A stretch of DNA of 55,519 bases from a virus: IMG/VR virus record IMGVR_UViG_3300010401_000041, positions 1 to 55,519 of that record, one strand, 5' to 3'. Within the stretch, counting starts at the first letter, position 1; every line of letters begins with the position of its first letter. A program made the translations under genes and the position numbers. Shown here piece by piece: positions 1 to 7,680 of the stretch. Under the pieces are notes generated by a model. It was not told where the DNA came from. It saw only the letters and a program-made list of their open reading frames with translations, and searched no databases.

Positions 1-129
1 AATATCAGAAGCTATTTTAGAAACGGTCAAAGTAGAAGCCAACTTAATTCAGCAAATGAACCAGACTGCTTCATTTGCTGAATTAAGTTGGCTTCTACTT
101 TGACCGTTTCTAAAATAGCTTCTGATATT
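1..129. repeat. Perfect 60-bp inverted repeat (fold-back) at the left end
   Basis: Bases 1-60 are the exact reverse complement of bases 70-129, around a 9-base spacer at 61-69. The right arm continues naturally into the coding sequence that follows, so the left arm looks like a copy folded back on it. Perfect fold-backs at a contig end are a common product of chimeric amplification or assembly. A real hairpin terminus is possible but less likely. The repeat cuts off the gene that runs leftward through it. Confidence 0.95.
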
Positions 130-248
130 TGAACGATGGAACAGGCCTTCTCCGCTTCAAGTTGCTGAATTTCGGTTGTTTCGGCCTTAGAAATCCTATC
201 TAAAGCATCAAACAGGTGTTGGCGTAACGTTGTGATGTTGTTCGACAT
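70..248 (-). CDS. Small helical phage protein, C-terminus lost at the window end
   Basis: The reading frame is open upstream to 404, but the ATG at 246-248 (MSNNITTLRQHLFDALDRIS) is the likely start. The N-terminus from there resembles small conserved proteins of Bacteroidota phages, and it leaves only a 41-base overlap with the end of the preceding gene (stop at 208). The visible part is about 60 residues, helical and charged, with no catalytic motif. The frame runs into the fold-back repeat, so the C-terminal residues past about base 70 are artificial and the true end is unknown. Function is not recognised. Confidence 0.6.
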
Positions 249-1266
249 ATCTTTTGTATTTGTATTTTTTGTTTTTAAAAGACTGGCATTCTCTGCATTG
301 AGACATTCTTTCTTTGGAGTTTCGATCTTTTTTCCAAAACTCTGATAAGTCTTTTTGTTCTCCGCAAGAGGTACACTCTTTTTTAACTCCAACAGGCTTT
401 CCATTGATTTTTGTTTTTAGTCGGTGTATAAGAATTTCAGCCTTTTTTATTTCAATCAATTCCGAAGTAATTTCACTCTCACTATATCCTTGCGTTTTTA
501 GTAAGTTTAACGCATATCTATCGCTTATTGAATCTCTGTTTTTTTCATGGTATTTTTTCTTACAAACTACCTCCTGTTCATATATTTTATTTTTGTTTTT
601 TTTGATATAAGCCTTCCTAGTTTGCCGTCCCTGTTCGCTATTTCTATATTCCTTAGCCTTTTCTACCATTTCGTCTCTTCGCCTGTGATACCTTTGGTTA
701 GCCCAATTATTATGCTTTTTTTTCCCCTCTTCAGTAGCTCTATCTCTCTTATGCTTATCCCTAGCATACTGACGATCACACGAAAGGCAAGTTGGATTTA
801 AATAATAAGTAGTCCCAGTTTTACCCTTTTGATGTCTGATTCTAAAATGTTGTTGTTGTTTATCTTTTTTACATTTTGTGCATTGCTTTGAAGTTGGCAA
901 TAGTTCTATTGGCCTGCAACTCATAGGGAGAACGCCATTTTGTCTATTTATTTCTAAAGATCGCTCCTTGCCACACTGTTTGCACATATACATCAATCGC
1001 GTTTTACCGTTAGTTGTATAGGTGTAGTATTCTGATTTTTGTTTTTCAATCTTGCACCGAGAACATATTCGGCTTTCTGGGATTATTGGGATAACATTTG
1101 GTTTTGGTAGAATGCCTTTCCTCCTGCGCCAAATAGTCTGTATCTCTCTGGAACAGTCTCGACAATATGAATTTAAATAGACCCTCCCGCTCCTCTTTTG
1201 TTTACCAAAAAGAGAAGAATCAAGTTCTAAATCACATCTTTTACAAATTTTTCTTATTTCCATCAA
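208..1266 (-). CDS. Zinc-ribbon array protein with four CxxC...CxxC modules
   Basis: This 352-residue protein has three zinc-ribbon-like modules in its first 165 residues (CKRC...CRDC, CSRC...CKQC, CTKC...CLSC) and a fourth near the C-terminus (CTSC...CREC). Each has two CxxC pairs about 20 residues apart. Between modules three and four lies a very basic helical stretch followed by a segment of the type GYSESEITSELIEIKKAEIL, which I associate with phage HNH/endonuclease-VII-type zinc proteins. No complete HNH catalytic triad is obvious. Nucleic-acid binding is likely, nuclease activity uncertain. It overlaps the upstream gene by 4 bases (ATGA type), so the two are probably translationally coupled at the end of the primase operon. 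Confidence 0.85.
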   Translation of the reverse strand: MMEIRKICKRCDLELDSSLFGKQKRSGRVYLNSYCRDCSREIQTIWRRRKGILPKPNVIPIIPESRICSRCKIEKQKSEYYTYTTNGKTRLMYMCKQCGKERSLEINRQNGVLPMSCRPIELLPTSKQCTKCKKDKQQQHFRIRHQKGKTGTTYYLNPTCLSCDRQYARDKHKRDRATEEGKKKHNNWANQRYHRRRDEMVEKAKEYRNSEQGRQTRKAYIKKNKNKIYEQEVVCKKKYHEKNRDSISDRYALNLLKTQGYSESEITSELIEIKKAEILIHRLKTKINGKPVGVKKECTSCGEQKDLSEFWKKDRNSKERMSQCRECQSFKNKKYKYKRYVEQHHNVTPTPV

Positions 1267-1607
1267 AATTCAAAAGGTACTTTCATTTGTTTACATATAA
1301 ACTTTATATCTTTCTCGATACCCGATTTTTCATCGTACTCGTCTTTTGATATTTCCCCTGAATTTCTCTGTCTTAATAACCAATCCTTACCCCTTAACTG
1401 AGGAACGTGTTGCTGTATATATCTGAAGGCTCTATCAATATCGGCAGCTAACTTATAACTCACTATAATATCCTTTCCAAAGTCTTTACGATAATACTTT
1501 TCAATTATGTGTTTAATTGTGTCGTATCGCTCATCCCGGTAATCCGGCTCTTCTGTGAATAATTTAATTATTTGTGCTATAAGTTCTCTTTTAAAATACA
1601 TGGGCAT
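1263..1607 (-). CDS. Conserved phage hypothetical, 114 residues
   Basis: This soluble, mostly helical protein lies 5 bases downstream of the primase-helicase stop and overlaps the zinc-ribbon gene. It contains the stretch ADIDRAFRYIQQHVPQLRG, which looks familiar from replication-region hypotheticals of Bacteroidota phages. No catalytic or metal-binding motif is visible. Its position suggests a helper role in replication, but that is only context. Confidence 0.75.
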   Translation of the reverse strand: MPMYFKRELIAQIIKLFTEEPDYRDERYDTIKHIIEKYYRKDFGKDIIVSYKLAADIDRAFRYIQQHVPQLRGKDWLLRQRNSGEISKDEYDEKSGIEKDIKFICKQMKVPFEF

Positions 1608-1612
1608 ATTAT

Positions 1613-3463
1613 TTAAAATGGTAATTCAGTTTGACTAAGCGATCTTTTATATTCATCAGTCACCAAGTTGGGGTCACAAAAAATTTCGTTTGTTATTGGA
1701 TTACAAAATCTTTTTCTACTCCAAATCATTTTCAATGCAAAGTTTCCTAACTGTCCTCCTGTTCTTCTCCTTTTCACTTTCTGCACATAAATTTCAACGT
1801 CAGGTGAAGTTTTGTCGGAGTGGTGATTTGGTCTGTGATAAGAAATGATATTATCCGCTTTGTTGCCCCACATAGCCCCTCCCGCTACATCATAAACGTC
1901 CACAGGGGGCAAAGATTTATCCTGATTTCTTTGAGGCTTTACAGGGTGTGAAATGATGTTGTAGCACACTGAATTTAGCAACGCAAATCTTTTAATGTTT
2001 TTCAGTACTTCGGACAGATATTGATCTTCTCTTTGATATGCTTTAAATGTATGGTCAAGTTGATTGAATGGATCAATCATTACCCCGTCAACCCCTTTTT
2101 TCATCACTAAGTATCTAAACTTTTCGTGAATAGAACTAACATCGTGTTCATCTTCTGGGTAAACATAAAAGAAATGGTTGCTGATAAAATAACAGGCATC
2201 CACATATTCCTTCTCTGTTAAGTCTGTCAACCATTTTCCGCAATACATCTCAACTATATCGTCGTAAAAATCATTCGCGGGATAATTCTCTGGGCTGAAT
2301 ATTGCCCACTTCCAGCCGTCAAAAATAGATTTAGTCAGCATTAATTGGATTGCAAACGTTGTTTTACCGTAGTTAGCATATCCCGTAAACAAATTTATTT
2401 CTCCTTTTTTCCATCTAAAATAATCGTCCATTATTCCAAAGTGTGTTGTTGGTGCTAATTCAACTCCCCTTTTAAAGTTATCAAACATGCCGGGAAAAAT
2501 ATCTTCCAGATAATAAACTCCGTCAACCGGGATTGATTCGGCATTTAAAACACAATTAATCAATACGTCTTTTCCCAAATACATTAAAATCTCATTGAAA
2601 TCTTTACATCTTCTTTTAGTGCTTGAAGCTAACGGTACTGCTTCCTCTATTGGATAAGAAACAATCTTGCATCTTTCAATACCTAATCGTCTTACCAACT
2701 CCTCTTTAAGCATTTTACCAGCATCATCATTATCGGTAGCAATAATAAATTCGTGAATACCAATAAGCCAATCGGAACAACTATCTAAGTATTCCATTCG
2801 TTGCTGTCCTTTGCTCGCACCATTTGGAACTGAAACAACTGCGTAATCGGCAAAAGGAATGTCTGAGTCAGTTATATTGTCATTCCCAAAACCGGCTTCA
2901 TAAGCACTCATGCAATCAATTTCGCCTTCCGTAATGATGACTTTCTTTTTTTCTCCAATAGTATTCAGATTGAAAAGGATTAACTCTGCGTCCTTAACTA
3001 ATTTAAAATTCTTTTTCCCGTCACGGTATTTAACGTTTACGAGTTCACCATCTCTAAAATATGGGAAACAGATTACGGCCTCATTCTTTGCTGTTTGCGG
3101 CATAAACTCATCCTTTCGGAAAATCATAAATTTATCCAGCGTCTCTTTTGATATAGACCGCTTACTAAACCAAGAAACCATTGTATCGGTCTGAATGATA
3201 CTGCGAATAATATTTGGATCAGGTCGTTCATATTTCTTTTTTGCCTCTTTTCTTTCAAAACTTCTAACATTACCCTTCCAGCCACAATTATGGCAATTAT
3301 ACTCTCCTGTATTGATGTTTACTGATAATGGCATATCGGCCTTATTTTTTCTTCCATCACTGCACTTTGGGCATTTTGTTTTTTCATTCCCACTACGCCG
3401 CTTCAGTTTAATTCCTAAGTCAAATAATTTATCGTAATACATTAGACTAAAATTTTGAATCAA
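1613..3463 (-). CDS. Bifunctional primase-helicase (T7 gp4 / Twinkle type)
   Basis: This 616-residue replication protein should lay RNA primers and unwind DNA at the fork. An N-terminal zinc finger has C31, C34, C57 and C60. A TOPRIM domain follows, with the acidic motif TEGEID (about 178-183) and TDNDDAG (about 243-249). The C-terminal RecA-like helicase has a Walker A motif GYANYGKTT (361-369), a Walker B ending MIDPFNQ (D464) and a sensor-like ISHP with H506. The order and size match T7-gp4-like enzymes. The start overlaps the upstream gene's stop by 4 bases. No DNA polymerase is visible in the window, so the host polymerase probably extends the primers. Confidence 0.95.
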   Translation of the reverse strand: MIQNFSLMYYDKLFDLGIKLKRRSGNEKTKCPKCSDGRKNKADMPLSVNINTGEYNCHNCGWKGNVRSFERKEAKKKYERPDPNIIRSIIQTDTMVSWFSKRSISKETLDKFMIFRKDEFMPQTAKNEAVICFPYFRDGELVNVKYRDGKKNFKLVKDAELILFNLNTIGEKKKVIITEGEIDCMSAYEAGFGNDNITDSDIPFADYAVVSVPNGASKGQQRMEYLDSCSDWLIGIHEFIIATDNDDAGKMLKEELVRRLGIERCKIVSYPIEEAVPLASSTKRRCKDFNEILMYLGKDVLINCVLNAESIPVDGVYYLEDIFPGMFDNFKRGVELAPTTHFGIMDDYFRWKKGEINLFTGYANYGKTTFAIQLMLTKSIFDGWKWAIFSPENYPANDFYDDIVEMYCGKWLTDLTEKEYVDACYFISNHFFYVYPEDEHDVSSIHEKFRYLVMKKGVDGVMIDPFNQLDHTFKAYQREDQYLSEVLKNIKRFALLNSVCYNIISHPVKPQRNQDKSLPPVDVYDVAGGAMWGNKADNIISYHRPNHHSDKTSPDVEIYVQKVKRRRTGGQLGNFALKMIWSRKRFCNPITNEIFCDPNLVTDEYKRSLSQTELPF

Positions 3464-3999
3464 TATGATGATCCGTATGTGATTAAATGCGGTTTTAGCT
3501 TTCCTTGTAGAGCTAAAGCCCTTTGTTCTTCTCCCAATTCCTGAGTTGTTCCATCTTGAAAAATGACTGATCCCATATCAGGCGAAAAATTTAAACCTAC
3601 TTTCCTTTCCTTTCCTTTCCTTTCCTTTGCATTGGGGGGGCTATGGCCTCCCCATCTTTTTCTAGCACCCTCTGACCCGTTATCGGACAGTGTTTTTCTT
3701 AGTTTTTTATGCTCTAAAAGCCTCTTACTGAACAAGTAGTCTTCTTCTTCATAAAACAATTCCAGAACGATACAGAGCGAAATTATTTCTCTTAGCCTAT
3801 CTATAGCCACCCCATAGCCAAGCGATAGCCCCCCTATGTATGTTTTTTTTATTCCACCGTTGTCCGTCTCTGCCATTGTCTCAATAACCATCCAGAAAAT
3901 ACCGTAACCTTCTGCCCCATATTTTGCCCGTAATTCTAATATTCGTTCGTCATTTCTGGCGTTATAGTCGTGACTGAAATAGTATGAATCTTTAGCCAT
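3460..3999 (-). CDS. DUF4373 (Lin1244/Lin1753-like) replication protein
   Basis: The N-terminal 110 residues (DSYYFSHDYNARNDERI...KYGAEGYGIFWMVIE) match the DUF4373/Lin1244-type domain seen at the start of many phage and plasmid replication-initiation (DnaD-like) proteins. A short lysine-rich linker encoded by a GGAAA pentanucleotide repeat follows, then a C-terminal tail (FSPDMGSVIFQDGTTQELG...) of a type found at the end of such proteins. At 179 residues it is short for the family, so much of the usual middle may be missing. Lying directly upstream of the primase-helicase with a 4-base overlap, it probably helps load or start replication. Confidence 0.8.
   Translation of the reverse strand: MAKDSYYFSHDYNARNDERILELRAKYGAEGYGIFWMVIETMAETDNGGIKKTYIGGLSLGYGVAIDRLREIISLCIVLELFYEEEDYLFSKRLLEHKKLRKTLSDNGSEGARKRWGGHSPPNAKERKGKERKVGLNFSPDMGSVIFQDGTTQELGEEQRALALQGKLKPHLITYGSSY
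3601..3625. repeat. Five tandem TTTCC units inside the DUF4373-like gene
   Basis: Five perfect copies of TTTCC (GGAAA on the coding strand) encode the linker KERKGKERK. The unit is not a multiple of three, so gain or loss of one copy would shift the frame. A G7 run lies close by at about 3634-3640. Confidence 0.95.
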
Positions 4000-4390
4000 T
4001 CTGTTTTTGTTTCCGAGATTTGTAATAGGTGTCCATTTCTTTCTTCATGAATCCTCGCAACCTAACTACAAAATCTGGAACTTTTTCACTAAGGACACAT
4101 AGTTGAGCCACTAAATGAATTAGTGGTGGATTTTCTTTTATAAGATCAATCAAACATTCTCGAAGGGTATTCCCGATTAGATGTTCTGTGTTATGGCAGA
4201 TTTCGCAGTAAGTAATTAACGCTTCATCCTTGTAATCCCATAAAGGAGTGCCAGTAATATAAAAAATGTGATGTGCGTGAAGAGTTATATCCTTTGACCC
4301 ACAAGATTGACAAGTATGATTATCTCTTGCTAATATTTCAGCCTTTCTCTTTTGCCACAATGGGTGTAATAGCATTTCATCGTAAGTCAT
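3992..4390 (-). CDS. HNH endonuclease
   Basis: This 132-residue protein has the classic zinc-HNH arrangement: CQSC, then ITLHAHHIF carrying the catalytic histidine pair, then CEICHNTEH. Family members cut DNA. In phages they act in packaging, in homing or in attack on competing DNA. Here the gene sits in the replication operon, not beside the terminase, which argues against an obligatory packaging role. Its stop overlaps the next gene by 8 bases. A terminator-like hairpin lies 36 bases upstream, so it may depend on read-through or its own promoter. Confidence 0.9.
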   Translation of the reverse strand: MTYDEMLLHPLWQKRKAEILARDNHTCQSCGSKDITLHAHHIFYITGTPLWDYKDEALITYCEICHNTEHLIGNTLRECLIDLIKENPPLIHLVAQLCVLSEKVPDFVVRLRGFMKKEMDTYYKSRKQKQNG

Positions 4391-4407
4391 CCTACAGTCT
4401 TTAATTG

Positions 4408-4450
4408 GATGGATAAAATAACAAAACCCGAGCGCGGTAAAGCGTCGGGT
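4408..4450 (-). terminator. Intrinsic terminator, leftward
   Basis: On the minus strand the arms CCCGA-CGC and GCG-C-TCGGG pair (4427-4435 with 4443-4450, one bulge) around an A/T-rich loop. They are followed directly by TTTTGTTATTTTAT. It sits between the 57-residue membrane gene and the HNH gene, so it should cut down transcription into the HNH-primase operon or end a short transcript. Confidence 0.75.
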
Positions 4451-4509
4451 ATGTTAGCGTTTTGACGAAAAATTATATTCTATGGGAGTGCCAGAAGTTG
4501 GCAACAAAG
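4412..4509 (-). ncRNA. Candidate small RNA between a promoter-like site and the terminator
   Basis: A Bacteroidota-type -7 box (TATATTTG on the minus strand, 4516-4523) is followed about 60 to 90 bases later by the intrinsic terminator at 4408-4450, with no open frame between them. The intervening RNA would form a TGCCA-N5-TGGCA hairpin at 4490-4504 and then the terminator stem. The alternative is an attenuated leader for the HNH-primase operon. Confidence 0.4.
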
Positions 4510-4515
4510 AATAAG

Positions 4516-4547
4516 CAAATATAATGCAAATGTTTTGACCCATGAAA
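4516..4547 (-). promoter_or_regulatory. Promoter-like site upstream of the candidate small RNA
   Basis: On the minus strand TATATTTG (4523-4516) matches the TAnnTTTG -7 consensus of Bacteroidota. The -33 position, 20 bases upstream, reads TTTC instead of TTTG, so the match is good but not perfect. Confidence 0.45.
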
Positions 4548-4641
4548 AAATATAAAATTTAATCGAACGCGAAACGAAGCTAATAATTAAAAATTAATAT
4601 AACAACACAGAGTACAGGATTTATTTTTCAACAGGGGTGAT

Positions 4642-4815
4642 TTAATCGCCAAAAAGCCACCCTAAGAGATAAGTTAGTCCCACAGTTAGTATCATACCTA
4701 TAAGCAAGATGGCAATACCTTCCACACCATCTGTATGATATACAGTACAAAAAGACAAGGTTCCTAACCCGACTAAGATTAACACGCCTAGTATCTTTTT
4801 TATCTTCTTTGCCAT
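4642..4815 (-). CDS. Small two-helix membrane protein, 57 residues
   Basis: ATG at 4813-4815 opens a 57-residue frame ending at TAA 4642-4644. The protein has a lysine-rich start (MAKKIKKILG) and two hydrophobic segments, about 8-24 and 32-54, so it is an inner-membrane protein with both ends probably cytoplasmic. Its leader (AAAATAGACCCACATG on the coding strand) is nearly identical to that of the next gene upstream at 5152, which supports the start. No family is recognised. Superinfection exclusion or host-membrane modification are options by analogy only. Confidence 0.65.
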   Translation of the reverse strand: MAKKIKKILGVLILVGLGTLSFCTVYHTDGVEGIAILLIGMILTVGLTYLLGWLFGD

Positions 4816-4828
4816 GTGGGTCTATTTT

Positions 4829-5152
4829 TTACCAAAACATTTTCATTATATCTTGCTGTGTTGCTTGTTCTTTTGCCAACTGATCTTTCATCCCCTGAAT
4901 CTCTTTTAAGCTCTCTACAAAATTAATCAGCAGGGTTAAAGACTCCGATTGCTTTCGGATGATTCTTGGCTTTAATGGATTGTAGAGAGGATTCAAGACC
5001 GCTGCCGAATCTTCAAAAGAGGCTTGTTTCCTGAATTCCTCTGCTACTTCTTTTGCATAATCCAAATCCATTGACAAAATAAAAGGCTTCATCATTTCTA
5101 TTACCATAGCTAGTTCTTCAGCCTTCCCGTAATCTTCAAGTTTATTGCTCAT
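4829..5152 (-). CDS. Hypothetical helical protein, 107 residues
   Basis: This soluble, acidic, helix-rich protein has a likely coiled C-terminus (ESLKEIQGMKDQLAKEQATQ). No known motif is seen. It lies in the leftward early operon, 13 bases upstream of the small membrane gene, and shares that gene's leader sequence at its own start (15 of 16 bases identical). Confidence 0.7.
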   Translation of the reverse strand: MSNKLEDYGKAEELAMVIEMMKPFILSMDLDYAKEVAEEFRKQASFEDSAAVLNPLYNPLKPRIIRKQSESLTLLINFVESLKEIQGMKDQLAKEQATQQDIMKMFW

Positions 5153-5188
5153 GTAGGTCTATTTTATTTTAGTTACCAGAGGTTTGTC

Positions 5189-5884
5189 TTAAATGTTTAT
5201 TGTTAGAATAGCTGGATTTACAACCCCTTCTTTATCTTCAGAAACGCCATATTCTTTGTTGTGCCACTTCCTTAACTCTTCACCATGTTTCCAAAAACGG
5301 GCTAGGGCTTGAACTGCACATCCGTACATAAATCCGGTAATACCTAAGAAATTAAGTCCTTCCTGTGAAGAATCTGCAATGTCTTTTACGGAATGGCCTT
5401 TGGCGATTTCTATTTGCATCAACTTAGCCCAAAATTCTGCGTAATCAACAACACCGCGACTGTAACCATCATGACTGTTTTTTTCAACGTAGGCTTTATA
5501 CTCTTCTTCCATTCCGTGATTAATTTCAAGTACAATATCTTTAACCAAGGCTTCGCAAGCATCTCTTTCTATCTTATCAGCGGCTTCAATTTCCTTTCGT
5601 CTGTTTTCTGCTTTAAGTTCTTTTTCAGCGCGTCTTTTGTCTATTTCCTGCTGCAATTCGATGGGATAGGTTTCAACGCATTTTGGCCCGATTTCTTTCC
5701 AATCCATAATCCATGCAGTAGAGTAATCTCTACTAAGCCAATCAAGGTTTGTGGTTTCGTCAACAAAAACTTTAATGCCGTTAAATTCAAAATCTACTAT
5801 CTCAAATCTGTCTGTCATTCGTTTTGCCTGTTTACAGGTATCGGAAAGGGTGTCCCCGGCCCCGGTTCTAAGTGTTGTGTTCAT
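5189..5884 (-). CDS. Conserved Bacteroidota-phage early protein, 231 residues
   Basis: The protein has a variable N-terminal part with a charged helix (KRRAEKELKAENRRKEIEA, about 98-116). The C-terminal half is a type that looks conserved in early regions of Bacteroidota phages: GYSRGVVDYAEFWAKLMQ, then GITGFMYGCAVQ, then KHGEELRKWHNKEY near the end. I do not know its function and see no catalytic signature. It is 5 bases from the upstream HNH-like gene, within the operon led by the 7675 gene. Confidence 0.8.
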   Translation of the reverse strand: MNTTLRTGAGDTLSDTCKQAKRMTDRFEIVDFEFNGIKVFVDETTNLDWLSRDYSTAWIMDWKEIGPKCVETYPIELQQEIDKRRAEKELKAENRRKEIEAADKIERDACEALVKDIVLEINHGMEEEYKAYVEKNSHDGYSRGVVDYAEFWAKLMQIEIAKGHSVKDIADSSQEGLNFLGITGFMYGCAVQALARFWKHGEELRKWHNKEYGVSEDKEGVVNPAILTINI

Positions 5885-5889
5885 TATTA

Positions 5890-6390
5890 TTATTTTAATG
5901 TTGAATATACAAGGTCATTAAGCTTTCCATACAACTTGTGCTTTCTTTCTTCAAGGGATACAAGAGGCAAAACATTCAATAGCTTTTCCTTAATTATCTC
6001 CCATTCCTTACTGTCTTTTATAAACTCCCAAGTTATCATTCCGTTGTCAAAATTGGTATGGCACGAGTTATTATAAAAGCATAATTCAATTATACAGTCC
6101 GGATTTGTTGCCACACTCTTGAAAATTTTCTTAGGGAGCAAATGCGCTAATGAGAAATGAAACTTTTCGTCGTCTCCCTTCATTGTCGGCCCCCCACAAA
6201 ACAAACATTTATTTTTCATCCCCTTGCGTAAAGACCGAAAGAACAAGTCCATTTCACTATCGCCTCCCCTTTTCTTTCCCTCTTCTATCTCCCTTTGCTT
6301 TTTGGGGGAGACTTTGGGGATGCGATAGACCTTTTTCACCTTTGGTAATTTGGCTTGCTCCTTCATTCGTCTTATTTCTTCTAGACCCAT
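5890..6390 (-). CDS. HNH-like zinc protein (NinG-like context)
   Basis: After a basic, proline-rich N-terminus, residues about 60-115 hold CLFCGG, then FSLAHLLPK with the histidine expected in a beta-beta-alpha metal fold, then IIELCFYNNSCHTNFDN. This CxxC...H...C...CH layout fits an HNH/recombination-endonuclease fold related to phage NinG-like proteins. I infer DNA binding or cutting during replication or recombination. Another possibility is a zinc protein without nuclease activity. Confidence 0.7.
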   Translation of the reverse strand: MGLEEIRRMKEQAKLPKVKKVYRIPKVSPKKQREIEEGKKRGGDSEMDLFFRSLRKGMKNKCLFCGGPTMKGDDEKFHFSLAHLLPKKIFKSVATNPDCIIELCFYNNSCHTNFDNGMITWEFIKDSKEWEIIKEKLLNVLPLVSLEERKHKLYGKLNDLVYSTLK

Positions 6391-6394
6391 TTAT

Positions 6395-6688
6395 TTACTT
6401 TTTACCGTAATCCATTACATATTTCTTCGCCCCCTCCCTATCATTTGTCCAATCTTCACCACCCCAATCACCGGTAACGGGGCCGTTTACTTTATCAATC
6501 ATTATACAGATTAGTTCTTTTTGGCGTGGCGTGTCCTTTTGCATCATTGCGCTGAATGATGAACCTATTTTATCATACTCCTGCAAAGCTTCAAATGCTT
6601 CTGGACTATCTTCAAAACACCATCCCTTTAATGTCCCCCATTTCAACAATAGGAAATCTTTGCTGCCCTTTTTTGTTTTTTTGCTCAT
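6395..6688 (-). CDS. Conserved phage hypothetical, 97 residues
   Basis: This small soluble protein reads like a conserved early protein of Bacteroidota phages: FLLLKWGTLKGW near the start, then SAMMQKDTPRQKELICIMID, then a C-terminus KKYVMDYGKK. No function is assigned. It is the second gene of the leftward operon, 3 bases after the first. Confidence 0.75.
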   Translation of the reverse strand: MSKKTKKGSKDFLLLKWGTLKGWCFEDSPEAFEALQEYDKIGSSFSAMMQKDTPRQKELICIMIDKVNGPVTGDWGGEDWTNDREGAKKYVMDYGKK

Positions 6689-6691
6689 TAC

Positions 6692-7675
6692 TTAGTAGTT
6701 TAATCTGTCCTTAACTAATTGTTTTAAGCCTTTCGTTTCTACGATATAAAACTCAGCCCTGTTCCGGCTGCAATTATTTGAAGTGTTTGCAATTCTGGCC
6801 GAAACATCAGCATCTAATGACTTAACATCATTTACGCTAAGACACGGTTTATTCATTATCACGTAATCATTGGCTGCTTGTTCTGTACTGAAGTATAAAA
6901 AAGACGATTCGGGCTGTGGAGTAGATTTCCCGTCAGATACATTAACCCACGCAAGAGTTTCTTTTGGGACATAGGCATAACGATCACCCTCAAATATATT
7001 CTTCCTATCCTCGGTAATAAATCTCGGCTCTTTTTCTACTGTAGTAAGAGAAGATTTAATTTTTTTTCTTTTAAAGAGCCATTCTCTAATTTCGGCAGAT
7101 TCGGTTAACCACTCTTCGGGGATGTTTTTATGATATTCTACATATCTGCTCATTGCGGTATCAATTTCTTTTAACCTTTCCTCCTTCCATATCCACTCAG
7201 GCATAATACCTATGGGCGGCCGCTCTACACTAGGAGAAGGGGCTTTGATTAAGTAGGAAATGGATGCGGATGTTAATTCTCTGCCGGAAAATGGAATGAA
7301 TAAAGCGCAGATTGACCCACCCTTCATTTCCCATCCGTCTATTACAAATGTTCCTTTTTCTCCATGAACACTAACAACATCTTTGGTTGCCCATATAGTG
7401 CTATCACTAATACGTTTTACTGAATGAATATTGAAGTTTTTACAATTTAAAATATCTGGTAGTGTCCACGGATTTTTATTTGGATAATTCACTCCCCAAT
7501 AATAACAACCTCTCTTCTCGTCTAAATTTAAGAAAGAAATGTGGGTGTCGCTATGCTTATACTTAAAAGATATTATTTCCCAACCCCTCCCCTCACTAGA
7601 AGAAGAAACAGGGCTTTTAGGAACCAACTCATACTCCTTTCCGTCTATTGTTATTGTAGTGGGAAGATTGCTCAT
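6692..7675 (-). CDS. First gene of the leftward operon, conserved phage protein of 327 residues
   Basis: The start MSNLPTTITIDGKEYELVPK is typical for a family of Bacteroidota-phage early proteins. The middle holds PIGIMPEWIWKEERLKEID and the C-terminal part FLYFSTEQAANDYVIMNKP, both familiar from that family. The biochemical role is unknown. The ATG lies only 5 bases after the -7 box of the promoter at 7681-7711, so the mRNA should begin at or within a base or two of the start codon. Confidence 0.8.
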   Translation of the reverse strand: MSNLPTTITIDGKEYELVPKSPVSSSSEGRGWEIISFKYKHSDTHISFLNLDEKRGCYYWGVNYPNKNPWTLPDILNCKNFNIHSVKRISDSTIWATKDVVSVHGEKGTFVIDGWEMKGGSICALFIPFSGRELTSASISYLIKAPSPSVERPPIGIMPEWIWKEERLKEIDTAMSRYVEYHKNIPEEWLTESAEIREWLFKRKKIKSSLTTVEKEPRFITEDRKNIFEGDRYAYVPKETLAWVNVSDGKSTPQPESSFLYFSTEQAANDYVIMNKPCLSVNDVKSLDADVSARIANTSNNCSRNRAEFYIVETKGLKQLVKDRLNY

Positions 7676-7680
7676 GGGAA

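Noticed and set aside
1-300. Direct terminal repeat with the right end
   Set aside because: By eye I find no shared sequence between the first and last few hundred bases.
5393-6076. Plus-strand open frame of 227 codons
   Set aside because: It runs antisense to two well-supported minus-strand genes, has a Phe/Cys-rich composition typical of shadow frames, and no start context.
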